A stretch of DNA of 64,000 nucleotides from Mesonia algae. Its GTDB lineage: Bacteria; Bacteroidota; Bacteroidia; Flavobacteriales; Flavobacteriaceae. Location of the stretch: assembly GCF_003253545.1 (NCBI RefSeq), contig NZ_QKYV01000001.1, positions 62,001 to 126,000 of the forward strand, written 5' to 3'. Position numbers and translations under genes: made by a program. Within the stretch, counting starts at the first letter, position 1, and each line of letters starts with the position of its first letter. The notes under the pieces were generated by a model, which worked only from the letters and a program-made list of their open reading frames with translations, did no database searches and was not told the DNA's origin. This document shows, piece after piece, positions 18,686 to 27,545 of this stretch.

Positions 18686-18944
18686 TTCATTACTTTTTTT
18701 TAGGTGAAGACTAATGTTAATCCTAGTTCAGAAAAAATAAACGTTTCTAGAAAAATCAGCTTCCATAAATATACGGAATCATCAAATATTATAAATTATT
18801 GCCTACAATTTGCACCTTATATATCAAATCTACCATTAGGCTTTCCACTCATTATATAAAGCGTTCTAAATTTTAAGCTCTAATCAAGTGCAATTTTACC
18901 ATAGACATCGCTCCAAGTCTATTTCTCTTATATCATGGGTTATT

Positions 18945-19865
18945 TTATTTCTTCTTTAATTCCTCAAATTCCAAGGAAAAACCTATTTCACAAGGTGTCA
19001 TGGCATGGGGATAGGATGGAGTAATTGTAATGCCTTTTTTGGTGAGAACCCATGTATAATACTTCCATAATTCCTTATTATTTTTAAAATATTCACATTC
19101 CGATTGTAGGCTCTTATCCTCTTTATATTTTTCTTTTAATACTTGGTAATGATCTAGATTTGGATATAAATCTGTTAGCTTTATTAATTGTATTTCTTTT
19201 TCAAGGTCAAAATTATATCCTGTAAGATTGTAATTGGGATGTGCTCCTCCACAGTAGATAGATGAATATTCGTTAAAACTAAGGTATTGTTCAGAAACTA
19301 ACTTCACTTCAATATGTATATCGGCCCATTCACATTCTAAACCGATAACGGCATTTCTAGCATGAATTGAATCTAGTCGCTGGTTTATAAATTCTCTTTG
19401 AGATAAAGTAAAACCATTGCCTAATCTAAATAGATTTTTTTTAGAATATTTTTCAGTGAACCAAACAAGTTCTTTATTTCCATAATTTGATACACTATCT
19501 CTTGCAAACTCTAATTTTTGCCATCTATATTTATCAATACTTTTTGTTGATTCTAATAATATTACATCTAACTTATTTCCTTTATTCTCCCAAGTCCCCA
19601 ATAGGGTATCTTTTTTTATAGATAAGGTGAAATGTTCATTTTTATCACTATAATTTTCAAAAAGGCTTAACACCGAACCTTTATATGCTCCTTTTAAATG
19701 GATGTTCTTCAATTGAGTCTTGTAAAAATAGAATGCTGTAGCTCGATTATTCTCATCATCTAAATTTAGTTCTAGAAATATTTTGTGCTTCCCAATAGTT
19801 CCTTCAAAAGTCTGTGCTTGTGCTTCTACAGCGTAAAAAAGTAGAATAATAAAGAGATATTTCAT
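18945..19865 (-). CDS. Hypothetical secreted protein, DUF3298-like C-terminal half
   Basis: A 306-residue protein with a signal peptide (1-18, ending AEAQAQ). The N-terminal third is strand-rich (TFEGTIGKHKIFLELNL ... LKGAYKGSVLSL) and resembles small sandwich domains that measure or bind a ligand. Further on, YSSIYCGGAHPNYNLTGYNF and IQLIKLTDLYPNL match the GGAHPN / nFdl / l.dly pattern of DUF3298-like domains of periplasmic proteins. Function is unknown. It stands alone on the minus strand, with nothing recognised in the flanking 260-base gaps. Confidence 0.6.
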   Translation of the reverse strand: MKYLFIILLFYAVEAQAQTFEGTIGKHKIFLELNLDDENNRATAFYFYKTQLKNIHLKGAYKGSVLSLFENYSDKNEHFTLSIKKDTLLGTWENKGNKLDVILLESTKSIDKYRWQKLEFARDSVSNYGNKELVWFTEKYSKKNLFRLGNGFTLSQREFINQRLDSIHARNAVIGLECEWADIHIEVKLVSEQYLSFNEYSSIYCGGAHPNYNLTGYNFDLEKEIQLIKLTDLYPNLDHYQVLKEKYKEDKSLQSECEYFKNNKELWKYYTWVLTKKGITITPSYPHAMTPCEIGFSLEFEELKKK

Positions 19866-20135
19866 TTTTAAAGGATTTGGTTTTATTATACTACAACTAT
19901 TTTATATAGGACTCACAGCTTAAAAATGAATCTTAATTTTTCGCTAAACAGAATTAGTCTTGCATTTGACAAGCGAAAAAGGCTTGGGAGGAAATTAGGA
20001 CTAAAATCTGACTATAACTTCTGTTACCAGCCTTTATTAAAACAAGCTTTTTCTATAACTCCATTAGACCTGTTTTATGACTATCGCCTAGAACCACATC
20101 TGAGGTCTTATTGAAATTTCACCACTGGTTCTTTG

Positions 20136-20786
20136 TTAGCTACCGTAATTTATTTTTTTTAGATAACTATTTAGATGATTAGAAACCTCAAATGGGTAAT
20201 CATAATGCATAGCACAATCATCCTTTTTTAATTCCTTATCATTTTTATCGGTCAAAGAGTAATTCCGCTCAATTCTATGGAAATCAGAATTATAATATTC
20301 CGTAATTTTTTCATAAGCAACTTCGTTAGTACACATACTGTTAAAGAAATTTGTATTTCTTTGAAACGCAAAAGTTTTCTTTTTCTTGTCGAAATAGTGT
20401 AAATATCCAATATGCCAATCTCCGCTTTCGCTTGTTGGAAATTCGCCAATGAGCATAATATTCCCATTTTGATGTTTCCAAATATTATATGTTGTTTCTA
20501 TATTTTCTGGCCAATTTTCATGAAGTACGATTGTTAACTTTTCTTTGTTAGGTTCTTTAACTAAAACCTCCAGTGTCAGTTTGTTTTGAGATTGTAAAGA
20601 GTCAATAATTATTTTTTGACTTTTTAATCCATCCAAAATGTCAGGTTCAGGAACTAATTCAGTTGAGCGACTAACTTTAGCCTTTTCGATGTCTGTTTGT
20701 AAATCACTCGTTATTTTTTTTGTCTCGCCTTTTTGTTGACAAGAAAAAAATATAAAAATTATCAATAGGTACTTTAAATTTTTCAT
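20136..20786 (-). CDS. Hypothetical lipoprotein
   Basis: A 216-residue protein with a short signal and lipobox (IFFSC, Cys16), then a charged linker (QQKGETKKITSD) and a globular domain of about 150 residues with KLTIVLHENWPENIETTYNI and GDWHIGYLHYFDKK. Not recognised. The 5' gap and the gap downstream hold no partner gene. The frame is complete and has normal composition for the window. Confidence 0.5.
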   Translation of the reverse strand: MKNLKYLLIIFIFFSCQQKGETKKITSDLQTDIEKAKVSRSTELVPEPDILDGLKSQKIIIDSLQSQNKLTLEVLVKEPNKEKLTIVLHENWPENIETTYNIWKHQNGNIMLIGEFPTSESGDWHIGYLHYFDKKKKTFAFQRNTNFFNSMCTNEVAYEKITEYYNSDFHRIERNYSLTDKNDKELKKDDCAMHYDYPFEVSNHLNSYLKKINYGS

Positions 20787-21271
20787 TTTTCTTTATGATG
20801 GATATGCTTCAAGGCAACCAAGCATTTCTTAAGTAAAATTACCCTTTTTTAGAACAGCTTCTTCTTCTTTAAAATGTATACTTAGTATATGATAAACTCT
20901 AGCTATGTTTTGTACACCATTTATACAATTTCTAAGAATACCGCCAACCTAATGCTATTTCCAATAACTGCAAGTAGAATGCTAAGGTTGTCAATTATTT
21001 TGATAATATTAAACTGGTTTGCTTGTTCACACGATTCTAAATCTTTTACAGCTAAAATAAAGTTTTATCTACACATCTACATTCGTTTCCATTTAAATTA
21101 CTCGAGTGTTTTTAAATATAGACGTGTTAACTCTTTCTAAATTTATCAACGATAACTTCTTCAATAAAGTAAGCATCAACTGCAGCCGTTCTCATTTTAT
21201 TTCTATGTAATTGAGATTAGCATCAAAAATCCTTATTCTCAATATATAGTGTAATTTACTATGATGCACAA
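20787..21271. other. Gene-free stretch, no recognisable feature
   Basis: About 485 bases. Short minus-strand translations such as MRTAAVDAYFIEEV (ending KFRKS and a stop, near 21140-21200) look protein-like and may be the last piece of an eroded gene, but I could not identify a family. Confidence 0.3.
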
Positions 21272-21893
21272 TTAAACATCAAATTCTCCCAACATCTTTT
21301 CAAGTTTTTTAATATGTACACCATAGAGTTTATTTGACCAAGATACCGTCATTATATAGATAAGCACAGCTACTAATATATACCCGAATGTATAAAGAAT
21401 AAGCGCTGTGTTTGATACACGTAGTAAAATTAAATTATTAAAAATGTTTTCGGGCGTTTTTACAGTACCAAAAATTAAGCTTATCATAGCTATAGGAAGT
21501 AACAGACTTCCTGAGATTATAGCAGTCTTATACACTTCTAGAGTTAACTTAAGCTCATAAATAAAGCTTATAACTGTCTCTTGACTATTATTACTTAAAT
21601 TGCTGGATTTTTTTAAAAACCATGTCATTTTTATCAAATACCCAAAAGTGATAAGGCTGGTAATAAACATACTTATATAGTAAACCGTTTGGGGTAACCT
21701 AGCATATCAATAATACTAGGGACTATAAAAAAAGTGCAATTATCATTATTTGCGTGATGATTTCACTTCTCATACTTTTTCTAACTTTATAAATAGGCAG
21801 TTTGCTTATTTCCATGTTTTTTATCTTTGATGGAATCTGATTGTCATCCATACTATCTGTATTCATTTTGTGTTTAATCTCTTCAAAATTCAT
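21272..21893 (-). pseudogene. Frameshifted membrane protein gene
   Basis: Minus strand. The gene starts at 21893 (MNFEEIKHKMNTDSMDD ...), encodes about 55 residues and runs into a stop after ITQIMIIALFL. The rest of the protein (YARLPQTVYYISMFITSL ... , three or four membrane segments) continues in another frame down to 21272. Adding one T to the T7 run (21727-21733) restores VPSIIDMLG, but a second shift is needed within the following 30 bases to reach ARLPQT. So two independent shifts are present and the gene is dead or badly damaged. The remaining frame 21272-21670 could still give a 132-residue protein. The start codon overlaps the end of the upstream TraB/GumN gene, so the two were once translationally coupled. 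Confidence 0.7.
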
Positions 21894-22458
21894 AGCCTTG
21901 CTTTTTTATTAAATCTTTTAATTTGTGTTTTATTCTTTAACTTTCTCCAAACTGTAAATCGGGTTTATTATTTTTTATCGCCAATGACATCATCTTATTA
22001 TCAACTGATTTTATTTGAGACCAAGGCAGCATTTTTTGCAGCATTAAAACGTTTAGAATAGAAAGACCATACGTATCAAAATTAATTAGAGATGCCCCCA
22101 TTATCTTTGTGACAAGCGTATCTAGTTCATCAAATTGTTCTTTGGAGAGTTCTTCAGATATTTTTCTTGTATTATTCATTGATTCTTGCATGATTTTAAT
22201 CTCTTCTGGATTAGACAAATTAACTTCTAAAACTAATGCATCCACAATTTGAAGTGCTTGAGTTACCTTTTTAGGTATTTCGAAGTCTTTTTCACACATT
22301 AAATGTAGAGTTCCTAAAATATAAGATGGCTCATGCAGGTCTGCATGCTCAATTTTCCATAATACAGAATTTTCTAATTTTATTTCTTCTTGAGCCTGTA
22401 AAGAATTGATCAATAAAAGGTATACAGCGATGGCAGTAATTAATTTTGATGGTTTCAT
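21883..22458 (-). pseudogene. TraB/GumN-family protein, internally deleted
   Basis: Minus strand, open from 22458 for 173 codons to a stop at 21937. It has a signal peptide (1-22) and the family signature LWKIE ... SYILGTLHLMCEKDFE and VDALVLEVNLS. TraB/GumN proteins normally run to about 290 residues. Here the sequence shifts frame at NNKP: the other frame reads IYSLEKVKE, as expected for the family, then stops. A fitting C-terminal end, HKLKDLIKKQGYEF plus stop, follows at once and overlaps the next start codon. So the middle of the gene is deleted and a one-base shift truncates what remains. Members are secreted or membrane-bound and of uncertain enzymatic role. Confidence 0.7.
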
Positions 22459-22908
22459 TTTTATTTTTTTTAGAATTCATCTGGTAAGTATGGGAAGCGA
22501 AAATTTGTTACAAAAAATAAATTAAAAGTAGGGAACCATTAGATAAAACAGTACTTAAGCAACATATTTTATATTTTACGGATAAACATTTTCTTGTTTC
22601 TAAATACTTTTTCGCTTCATCGCGAAAAACATATTCGTAAAAATTAATTATTCTAAGGAGAGAAGGAAATTAAATAGCCTTATTGAAATAAAGTTTTTTT
22701 GTAACTATAGAGTCTAAGGCTTTGATAAATTAAATTACAACTAAAAACAACCTAAAATCGAGAGCTTCATAGCTTAGCATTATGTATAAAGGTAAGACTT
22801 ATGGAAAAAATCATCTTTCTTGGTCTAAGTAATTAAGACGGGAAATTGATGTTTTTTAGATTAACCTGGAAATAAGAATAATCATATTTGTCTTTTAAAC
22901 CCGTTAAC
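22459..22908. other. Gene-free stretch, no recognisable feature
   Basis: About 450 AT-rich bases between the decayed TraB/GumN gene and the decayed acetyltransferase gene. I see no open frame of note, no terminator and no repeat shared with the rest of the window. Confidence 0.4.
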
Positions 22909-23475
22909 TTAGAGTGTTCTTTTTACTACACAGGGATTGCCGTATGCTAAACAGTTGTTAGAAATACTTTTTGTCACCACACTTCCTGCTCCCACGGTGA
23001 CATTATCCCCAATAATCACACCGGGCAAATTACAGTATTTCCCCCTATTCAAACATTACTTCCAATTTTAACTGGTTGACTTAAGGTAAGTTAATTTATT
23101 TTTTTTGCTTATTATACGGTCAGATGCTTTTAAAGGATGGCTCACCTTATATATTTAAACATAAGGTCCAATTATTCCATTTTTTCCAAGGCTTATTTTA
23201 TTATTATCCAAAAACATATAGTTTATATGGACAAATGTGTTTTCTCCAATAGAAATATTCTCCCCATAATCACAGAAAAATGGTGCCGCTATCCATACCC
23301 CTGTTTCCTTATACTCCAAAAGATTATTTAAAATTCGCTCTCTTTCTTCGGTTAATTCAGAGTCCAGGCTATTATATTCTTTAAGTAGTTTTCTTGCCTT
23401 ATGGTACATCTTTAACAATTCTGCATCTCTAGAATTATAATCATCTCCATTCAACATTTTTTCTCTTTCAGTCAT
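22909..23475 (-). pseudogene. Sugar O-acetyltransferase (Maa/LacA type), broken
   Basis: Minus strand. From 23475 the N-terminal maltose/galactoside acetyltransferase domain is intact (MTEREKMLNGDDYNSRDAE ... APFFCDYGENISIG), then a TAA replaces the expected Gln codon after IIGPYV (at 23155). Beyond it the frame continues as IYKVSHPLKASDR, shifts once before the expected QPVKIGSNV, shows TGA in place of the conserved Trp of VWIG, shifts again, and ends with the family C-terminus [20 protein letters not shown] ... KRTL at 22909. At least two stops and two shifts make it a clear pseudogene of a cytoplasmic acetyl-CoA enzyme. Confidence 0.88.
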
Positions 23476-23776
23476 AAAATTTATTTAAGCGAAAAAGTTC
23501 TCTGATACAAAATTAATATTAAATTAAATAATTTTACCATACGATGAGGTTTAGGCTGTGTAAAAAACAAATCAATTACTTAGCCGTTTTGATATCAATT
23601 CTCTTTTAATTTTTTCAAAAACTTACACTAATAGAATCGTTAAATACGATTGTGAGTATATTTAGAGGTTGTAATGCAACTCAAATTATGCGAGAAAGTC
23701 ATAAAGATAATTTAGGGTATATGGTTGGGTTCCGTGTCAAATTCAAATTAAAAAGTAGATTGATTTTTAATAAGCG
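23476..23776. other. Gene-free stretch, no recognisable feature
   Basis: About 300 bases with no open frame, hairpin or repeat that I can support. Confidence 0.4.
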
Positions 23777-24733
23777 TTATATCAAATTACTTTTTACGGC
23801 ATTCATTTCTACTATTTTACTTATCATTTTTTGATGTTTAAAAATTTCTTGCTGACCAAGTAAAAATGAATATTTTGGATCATAAATGTGGGTAGGCTCA
23901 CTTTTAACTCCGTTAAGCTCAATTATAGAAAAGTTGAGACCTTGTTCAAGTTCTTCAAAAGTATTAAACCGAATATCCAATCGGCCAAAATAAAAACCTT
24001 CAATTTTAGATAAAACAGAGTCAAAATAGAGTTCTAATTTTTCAGTAATCAAGTCTTTTCCATCCAAAAATTGAGTCCCTCTATTGTGGTTGCCAAATGG
24101 GACTAAACATCTCTGTTCGTTGTTGGATAATACTTCAGATAAATCTATTTTATTTTTCAATTTTGGTATTTGAAGTTCAAAACGCGGGTTTAAGCGTAAT
24201 AGTTGTTCTAGCGAGTCTTTACCATTACCCGTTACCGTAAGAAATCTCTTATTTGTAATACCTGTTATTTGTCCTTTAGGTTGGTTGGGAAGACGACAAT
24301 AGAAAAGACCAATTTCATTGGGAAGCTCAATATTTTCTTGAATTAAATAGGCTTCGTTGATGGTTGAATGGTAAGTTTGGAGGGCATCTAACGAGTACAA
24401 TTTATCTACAGAAACGCCTCTGCAACCTACATCTGGCTTGACAATGATTGGAAAAGCTAGTTGATTCTCTTTCAGTAATTTCTCAAAATTATTTGTCTTA
24501 ATATGGCTAATTAAAAGAGTTTTAGGGTATAGCTTTTGCGGAAATAATTTATAAACCTCCATTTTACCATCACCATAAAATCCTCCATTTTTTATCTTCG
24601 GATTTACTAAATTGTAAAACCGAAACGATCGAAATTTTATCATATAAGTAACCCATAAAAAGAACGTAGGAAGGTATACAATATATACTGGCCAATACTC
24701 CCAATTATTTAATTTATGCCACCAAAGTTTCAT
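23777..24733 (-). CDS. ATP-grasp ligase-like protein
   Basis: A 318-residue protein with a hydrophobic segment near the N-terminus (about 13-32) and an ATP-grasp fold: the nucleotide-binding Lys block PIIVKPDVGCRGVSV (about 95-109) and the metal-binding end GRLDIRF ... SIIELNGVKSEPTHIYDP (about 248-286). ATP-grasp enzymes join a carboxylate to an amine, thiol or similar group through an acyl phosphate; the substrates here are unknown. Its ATG overlaps the end of the NRDE-family gene by 4 bases (24730-24733), so it is the last gene of a coupled operon. The D-Ala-D-Ala ligase family is the nearest fold relative, but the usual N-terminal domain of that family is not evident. Confidence 0.75.
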   Translation of the reverse strand: MKLWWHKLNNWEYWPVYIVYLPTFFLWVTYMIKFRSFRFYNLVNPKIKNGGFYGDGKMEVYKLFPQKLYPKTLLISHIKTNNFEKLLKENQLAFPIIVKPDVGCRGVSVDKLYSLDALQTYHSTINEAYLIQENIELPNEIGLFYCRLPNQPKGQITGITNKRFLTVTGNGKDSLEQLLRLNPRFELQIPKLKNKIDLSEVLSNNEQRCLVPFGNHNRGTQFLDGKDLITEKLELYFDSVLSKIEGFYFGRLDIRFNTFEELEQGLNFSIIELNGVKSEPTHIYDPKYSFLLGQQEIFKHQKMISKIVEMNAVKSNLI

Positions 24734-25434
24734 AATATATTTTCTGTGATTTGTTTTTTTGTATCTGATATATAATCGAAATGTATAATCTTAAATCTGT
24801 TAGTATTCACAACACATTGCGTTAGGTTTTTAGTAAGCATAATCCGGTTTCTATCAATCATCAATCCATTTTTAGAATCATCACTTTGAGTGTTTGTATG
24901 AAAATGGATTAAATCTTTTGGCTCTAATTTCTTATTCATAAAATCTGAAAACCAGTTTTCTCGATGTTTAATGACCTCAGCACTATATAAAGTTGCAGAT
25001 GACCAAATGCGAGGTTGATCTCTATCTAGATTTACTAAAGATTTAGATAAACCGTCCCATCGTAATTGTACAAAATTTTGATCTGTGTAAGCTACAATAG
25101 TAAAGGGTTCAATACGGTTTAAGTCTATATTCTCCCATTCCTTTATTAAATAGTCTGAAGTAGATAATTCTAGAAGAATTATACCTCTACTTTTTCTATA
25201 TTTTGATTGTAGGCTATGCTTTTTTTCTGCTCCATTCAATAAAACAAAGACCTCAGCATTTATAGTCACAACAAACCAAGTACCTCCCGCTTTCGGATCT
25301 TTTGGGTAATACACCGTTTTACCGTTAAATGTGTACTTTTTGGGAGCAATAGCTAGAGGTCTATCAATGTGTTCATCCCTATTGGAAGTTATAATAGTGT
25401 GATTTTCGTTTTTATAGAAGCTTACTGTACACAT
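24730..25434 (-). CDS. NRDE-family (TANGO2-like) protein
   Basis: A 234-residue cytoplasmic protein starting MCTVSFYKNE, with the diagnostic SNRDEHIDRP (17-26) and DPKAGGTWFVV (about 46-56). The family (NRDE; the human relative is TANGO2) has an Ntn-hydrolase-like fold, and Cys2 is the candidate nucleophile. The human protein has been linked to heme and lipid metabolism, but the bacterial role is not settled. The gene overlaps the DinB-family gene by 13 bases and the ATP-grasp gene by 4, so the three are translated together. Confidence 0.85.
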   Translation of the reverse strand: MCTVSFYKNENHTIITSNRDEHIDRPLAIAPKKYTFNGKTVYYPKDPKAGGTWFVVTINAEVFVLLNGAEKKHSLQSKYRKSRGIILLELSTSDYLIKEWENIDLNRIEPFTIVAYTDQNFVQLRWDGLSKSLVNLDRDQPRIWSSATLYSAEVIKHRENWFSDFMNKKLEPKDLIHFHTNTQSDDSKNGLMIDRNRIMLTKNLTQCVVNTNRFKIIHFDYISDTKKQITENIL

Positions 25435-25916
25435 TTTTGTTTATAAATTTGAGTAGATTTAGCAACCCCATAATTTTCATCCATTTGGTTTTTTCCTAAA
25501 TAATTAAGACCAATCTTCAACATAGCTTGGTGGTGTATGCAATGTTCAATATTGTAGATGAGTTCACGATAATAATTGGTTTCAATAGAAGCATTATCAT
25601 ATAGAGAAATAAGCTGTAATTTTTTATTATGTCTATTTAACGTTTTTATAATTTCAGCAATACATTCTGTCGCAAAATCTATATTATTTTGAATACGAAT
25701 ATCTCTATTTCTCTTGTCATAATTTATGCTGCCTTTATCATAACCATTGCTTAGTTGCTGAAATAATTCTATAACATGCCTACTATGCTGCCCTATTGTA
25801 CTGCAACTTAAGACTTCTAAATTCTCAGTATACTCATCTAGAGTTAATAAGTTGATAGACTTTACAAGTTGTAGTAAAATTAATTTTGCTTCTGTGGTAA
25901 TGCTCGAAACTTTCAT
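25422..25916 (-). CDS. DinB-family protein
   Basis: I choose the ATG at 25916 (MKVSSITTEAKLI), giving 164 residues; the frame is open to 26081, but that extension overlaps the DoxX gene in another frame and looks hydrophobic and non-family. The protein is a predicted four-helix bundle with GQHSRHVIELF and, near the end, YNIEHCIHHQAMLK, providing the histidines that bind a metal in DinB/YfiT-like proteins. Such proteins often act as metal-dependent thiol or small-molecule transferases; this one has no assigned substrate. It follows the DoxX gene by 7 bases. Confidence 0.78.
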   Translation of the reverse strand: MKVSSITTEAKLILLQLVKSINLLTLDEYTENLEVLSCSTIGQHSRHVIELFQQLSNGYDKGSINYDKRNRDIRIQNNIDFATECIAEIIKTLNRHNKKLQLISLYDNASIETNYYRELIYNIEHCIHHQAMLKIGLNYLGKNQMDENYGVAKSTQIYKQKCVQ

Positions 25917-25923
25917 AGACAAG

Positions 25924-26319
25924 TTATTTAATGTATTTTTTCTTGAGAATAAGAAACTCTGCTCTATATAAATATATGTATAAGCTAGAACAAATAAAGA
26001 CAACCATAGCCAATGTAAATAAGTTCCCTTCATCTCCGCCAACCTTAATACCCAAAACAAATAAATGTGAAAAAACAGCACCGGTAATGATACCTAAACT
26101 AGATAGCATTCCAATTATTTTAGTGCTGGGTGATAAAATAAGAATTGCTGTAATTAGTTCTATTATTCCTAAGCCTATTCTGCCAAAAGGCTCTACTCCT
26201 AACGCTGAAAAGATGTGTACCGAATCTGGATGAGCTGTAAATTTAAAATACAATGTTTGTAATAAAATTATAGCAACTGTAATTCTTAATACCCAAGAAA
26301 TTATGTTTGTAGTTTTCAT
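25924..26319 (-). CDS. DoxX-family membrane protein
   Basis: A 131-residue integral membrane protein with four predicted membrane segments (about 7-27, 47-67, 72-93, 98-118). ILRITVAIILLQTLYFKF-like N-terminal segment and GLGIIELITAILIL are typical of DoxX. DoxX-type proteins are linked to thiosulfate:quinone reduction in archaea and to redox stress in bacteria. It lies one base after the YHS gene and seven before the DinB gene in the same operon. Confidence 0.85.
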   Translation of the reverse strand: MKTTNIISWVLRITVAIILLQTLYFKFTAHPDSVHIFSALGVEPFGRIGLGIIELITAILILSPSTKIIGMLSSLGIITGAVFSHLFVLGIKVGGDEGNLFTLAMVVFICSSLYIYLYRAEFLILKKKYIK

Positions 26320-26320
26320 A

Positions 26321-26785
26321 TTAATTAGATTTTAAAATTTTTGCCCAGTTGTTATTTGCTTTTGCTTTTAAATTGTTTTCATCTTTATTCCAACTTTTTA
26401 ATGTGTTATTAAAAAAGGCATTGTAAAACAAGTAAAGTTTACCATCAATAACCTTAAAAGTTTCTGGATCAACTTCTACTTTTTTACTTTCTTCCCCCAT
26501 TGCGTATGCGCACCATCCGCCGTATTGAGGTTCATATTTTGTTGGGTTCTTAATAAATTTTTGTTGATTAAGTTCTGAAAAAAATAAATACGTAGCTCCT
26601 TTATAGGTCGTAGCGAATTTATCTTTTCCTTCAATCGCTTGGTTGGCTACAAAATAGGCAACAGGATCGTAACCACTAATAGCTATACCTTTTTCTAAAT
26701 TAAAATGTTTTACTCTTTCTGAAGCGTTTTGCGCTGAAACTAAAGAGAATACTCCAAGTAGAATTACTAAAATGAACTTTTTCAT
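26321..26785 (-). CDS. Secreted YHS-domain protein
   Basis: A 154-residue protein with a signal peptide (1-18, ending LVSAQ) and a YHS domain (about 38-100: ISGYDPVAYF ... KGATYLFFSELNQQKF ... YGGWCAYAMG). YHS domains are small and often found with heavy-metal proteins; a Cys-containing GGWCAYAM block lies in a good place for metal contact. It is the first gene after the Crp/Fnr regulator and follows its own promoter (TAATTTTG at 26813-26820) and palindromic operator. It likely works in the periplasm as part of the operon's unknown redox or metal function. Confidence 0.88.
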   Translation of the reverse strand: MKKFILVILLGVFSLVSAQNASERVKHFNLEKGIAISGYDPVAYFVANQAIEGKDKFATTYKGATYLFFSELNQQKFIKNPTKYEPQYGGWCAYAMGEESKKVEVDPETFKVIDGKLYLFYNAFFNNTLKSWNKDENNLKAKANNNWAKILKSN

Positions 26786-26812
26786 AATGTCTGTTTTTTA
26801 TTATTAACAAGA

Positions 26813-26820
26813 CAAAATTA
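26813..26820 (-). promoter_or_regulatory. -7 promoter box of YHS operon
   Basis: Minus-strand TAATTTTG, a full TAnnTTTG match, 27 bases upstream of the YHS start at 26785. Together with the palindrome at 26838-26861 it forms an activator-type promoter. Confidence 0.65.
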
Positions 26821-26837
26821 TAATGTTCTTAAATAGC

Positions 26838-26861
26838 AAAATGTAAGCTATTTTACATTTT
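26838..26861. promoter_or_regulatory. Crp/Fnr-type operator palindrome
   Basis: AAAATGTAA (26838-26846) and TTACATTTT (26853-26861) form a perfect 9-base inverted repeat around 6 bases. The core TGTAA-N6-TTACA is laid out like the CRP site TGTGA-N6-TCACA. Its centre is about 42 bases upstream of the predicted transcription start, the position from which Crp/Fnr proteins activate by class II contact. The right arm overlaps the stop codon of the Crp/Fnr gene at 26853. Confidence 0.7.
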
Positions 26862-27545
26862 AGATAAAGTTTTTATAATTTTTACATCAGGTATAATGAT
26901 TTCTTTTTGAGAATATTCTAATATGCCTTCTTTTTCTAATTCTTTAAAAAGGGAAATAATTGTTTGTCTAGTAGTACAAATAAGTTGGGCAATATCTTTT
27001 TGAGTAAGGTAATTTGGTAGAATGTAAGAAGATGTTGTAATATTTTCTTTTTCAATAATAGTATTTAAGAGTAATAACAACCTAGTCTTCGCATCTTTAA
27101 ATAAAATATTTTTATAGCTATTTTGAATTTTTTTAAAATTAAAACCTATAAATTTTATATAATTTAAGGCGAAATGAGGCTTAGCAAACATTACCTCTTC
27201 CAACTTTTCTCGATAGAAGGTACAAATAATAGCCTCGTCAGATACCACTTTAAAAAACTCCTCATTATCTGAAGACTTCTCTAAATTTAAATCGCCAAAC
27301 ATATCTCCTTTTTGAAGAATATCTAATAAAATCTCTGTTCCTTCTTCATCTATTCTAAAGAGTTTAATTGTCCCGTGTTTTAAAAAATAAACTCGTTCTT
27401 TTTCACTGAATGGTAGATCTAAAAGTTCATTTTTCTTTGATTTTTTAAATCGTTTTAAAATACATAGCCCATTAATCTCAGAAAAACTTAAGTTTCTAAA
27501 CAGTTTATGATTGTGTAAATGCCAGTATTTTAGATTAGATGTCAT
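26853..27545 (-). CDS. Crp/Fnr-family transcriptional regulator
   Basis: A 230-residue protein with an N-terminal cyclic-nucleotide-binding fold (about 20-125, including VYFLKHGTIKLFRIDEEGTE and GDMFGDLNL) and a C-terminal Crp-type winged helix (about 150-225, with YLTQKDIAQLICTTRQTIISLFKELE broken here after 20 as two parts YLTQKDIAQLICTTRQTI and ISLFKELE). There is no N-terminal Cys cluster, so it is not a classical iron-sulfur Fnr; the ligand is unknown. It ends within the operator of the YHS operon and most likely controls that operon. No promoter was recognised upstream. Confidence 0.9.
   Translation of the reverse strand: MTSNLKYWHLHNHKLFRNLSFSEINGLCILKRFKKSKKNELLDLPFSEKERVYFLKHGTIKLFRIDEEGTEILLDILQKGDMFGDLNLEKSSDNEEFFKVVSDEAIICTFYREKLEEVMFAKPHFALNYIKFIGFNFKKIQNSYKNILFKDAKTRLLLLLNTIIEKENITTSSYILPNYLTQKDIAQLICTTRQTIISLFKELEKEGILEYSQKEIIIPDVKIIKTLSKM

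Noticed and set aside
19926..20114. 62-residue plus-strand frame
   Set aside because: No promoter, no recognisable family, composition unlike a real small protein of this genome; treated as chance.
21720..21740. Phase-variable homopolymer in the membrane gene
   Set aside because: Changing the T tract does not restore the gene, because a second shift follows.
25917..26081. N-terminal extension of the DinB-family protein
   Set aside because: It overlaps the DoxX gene and reads as its hydrophobic shadow; the DinB family begins near the ATG at 25916.
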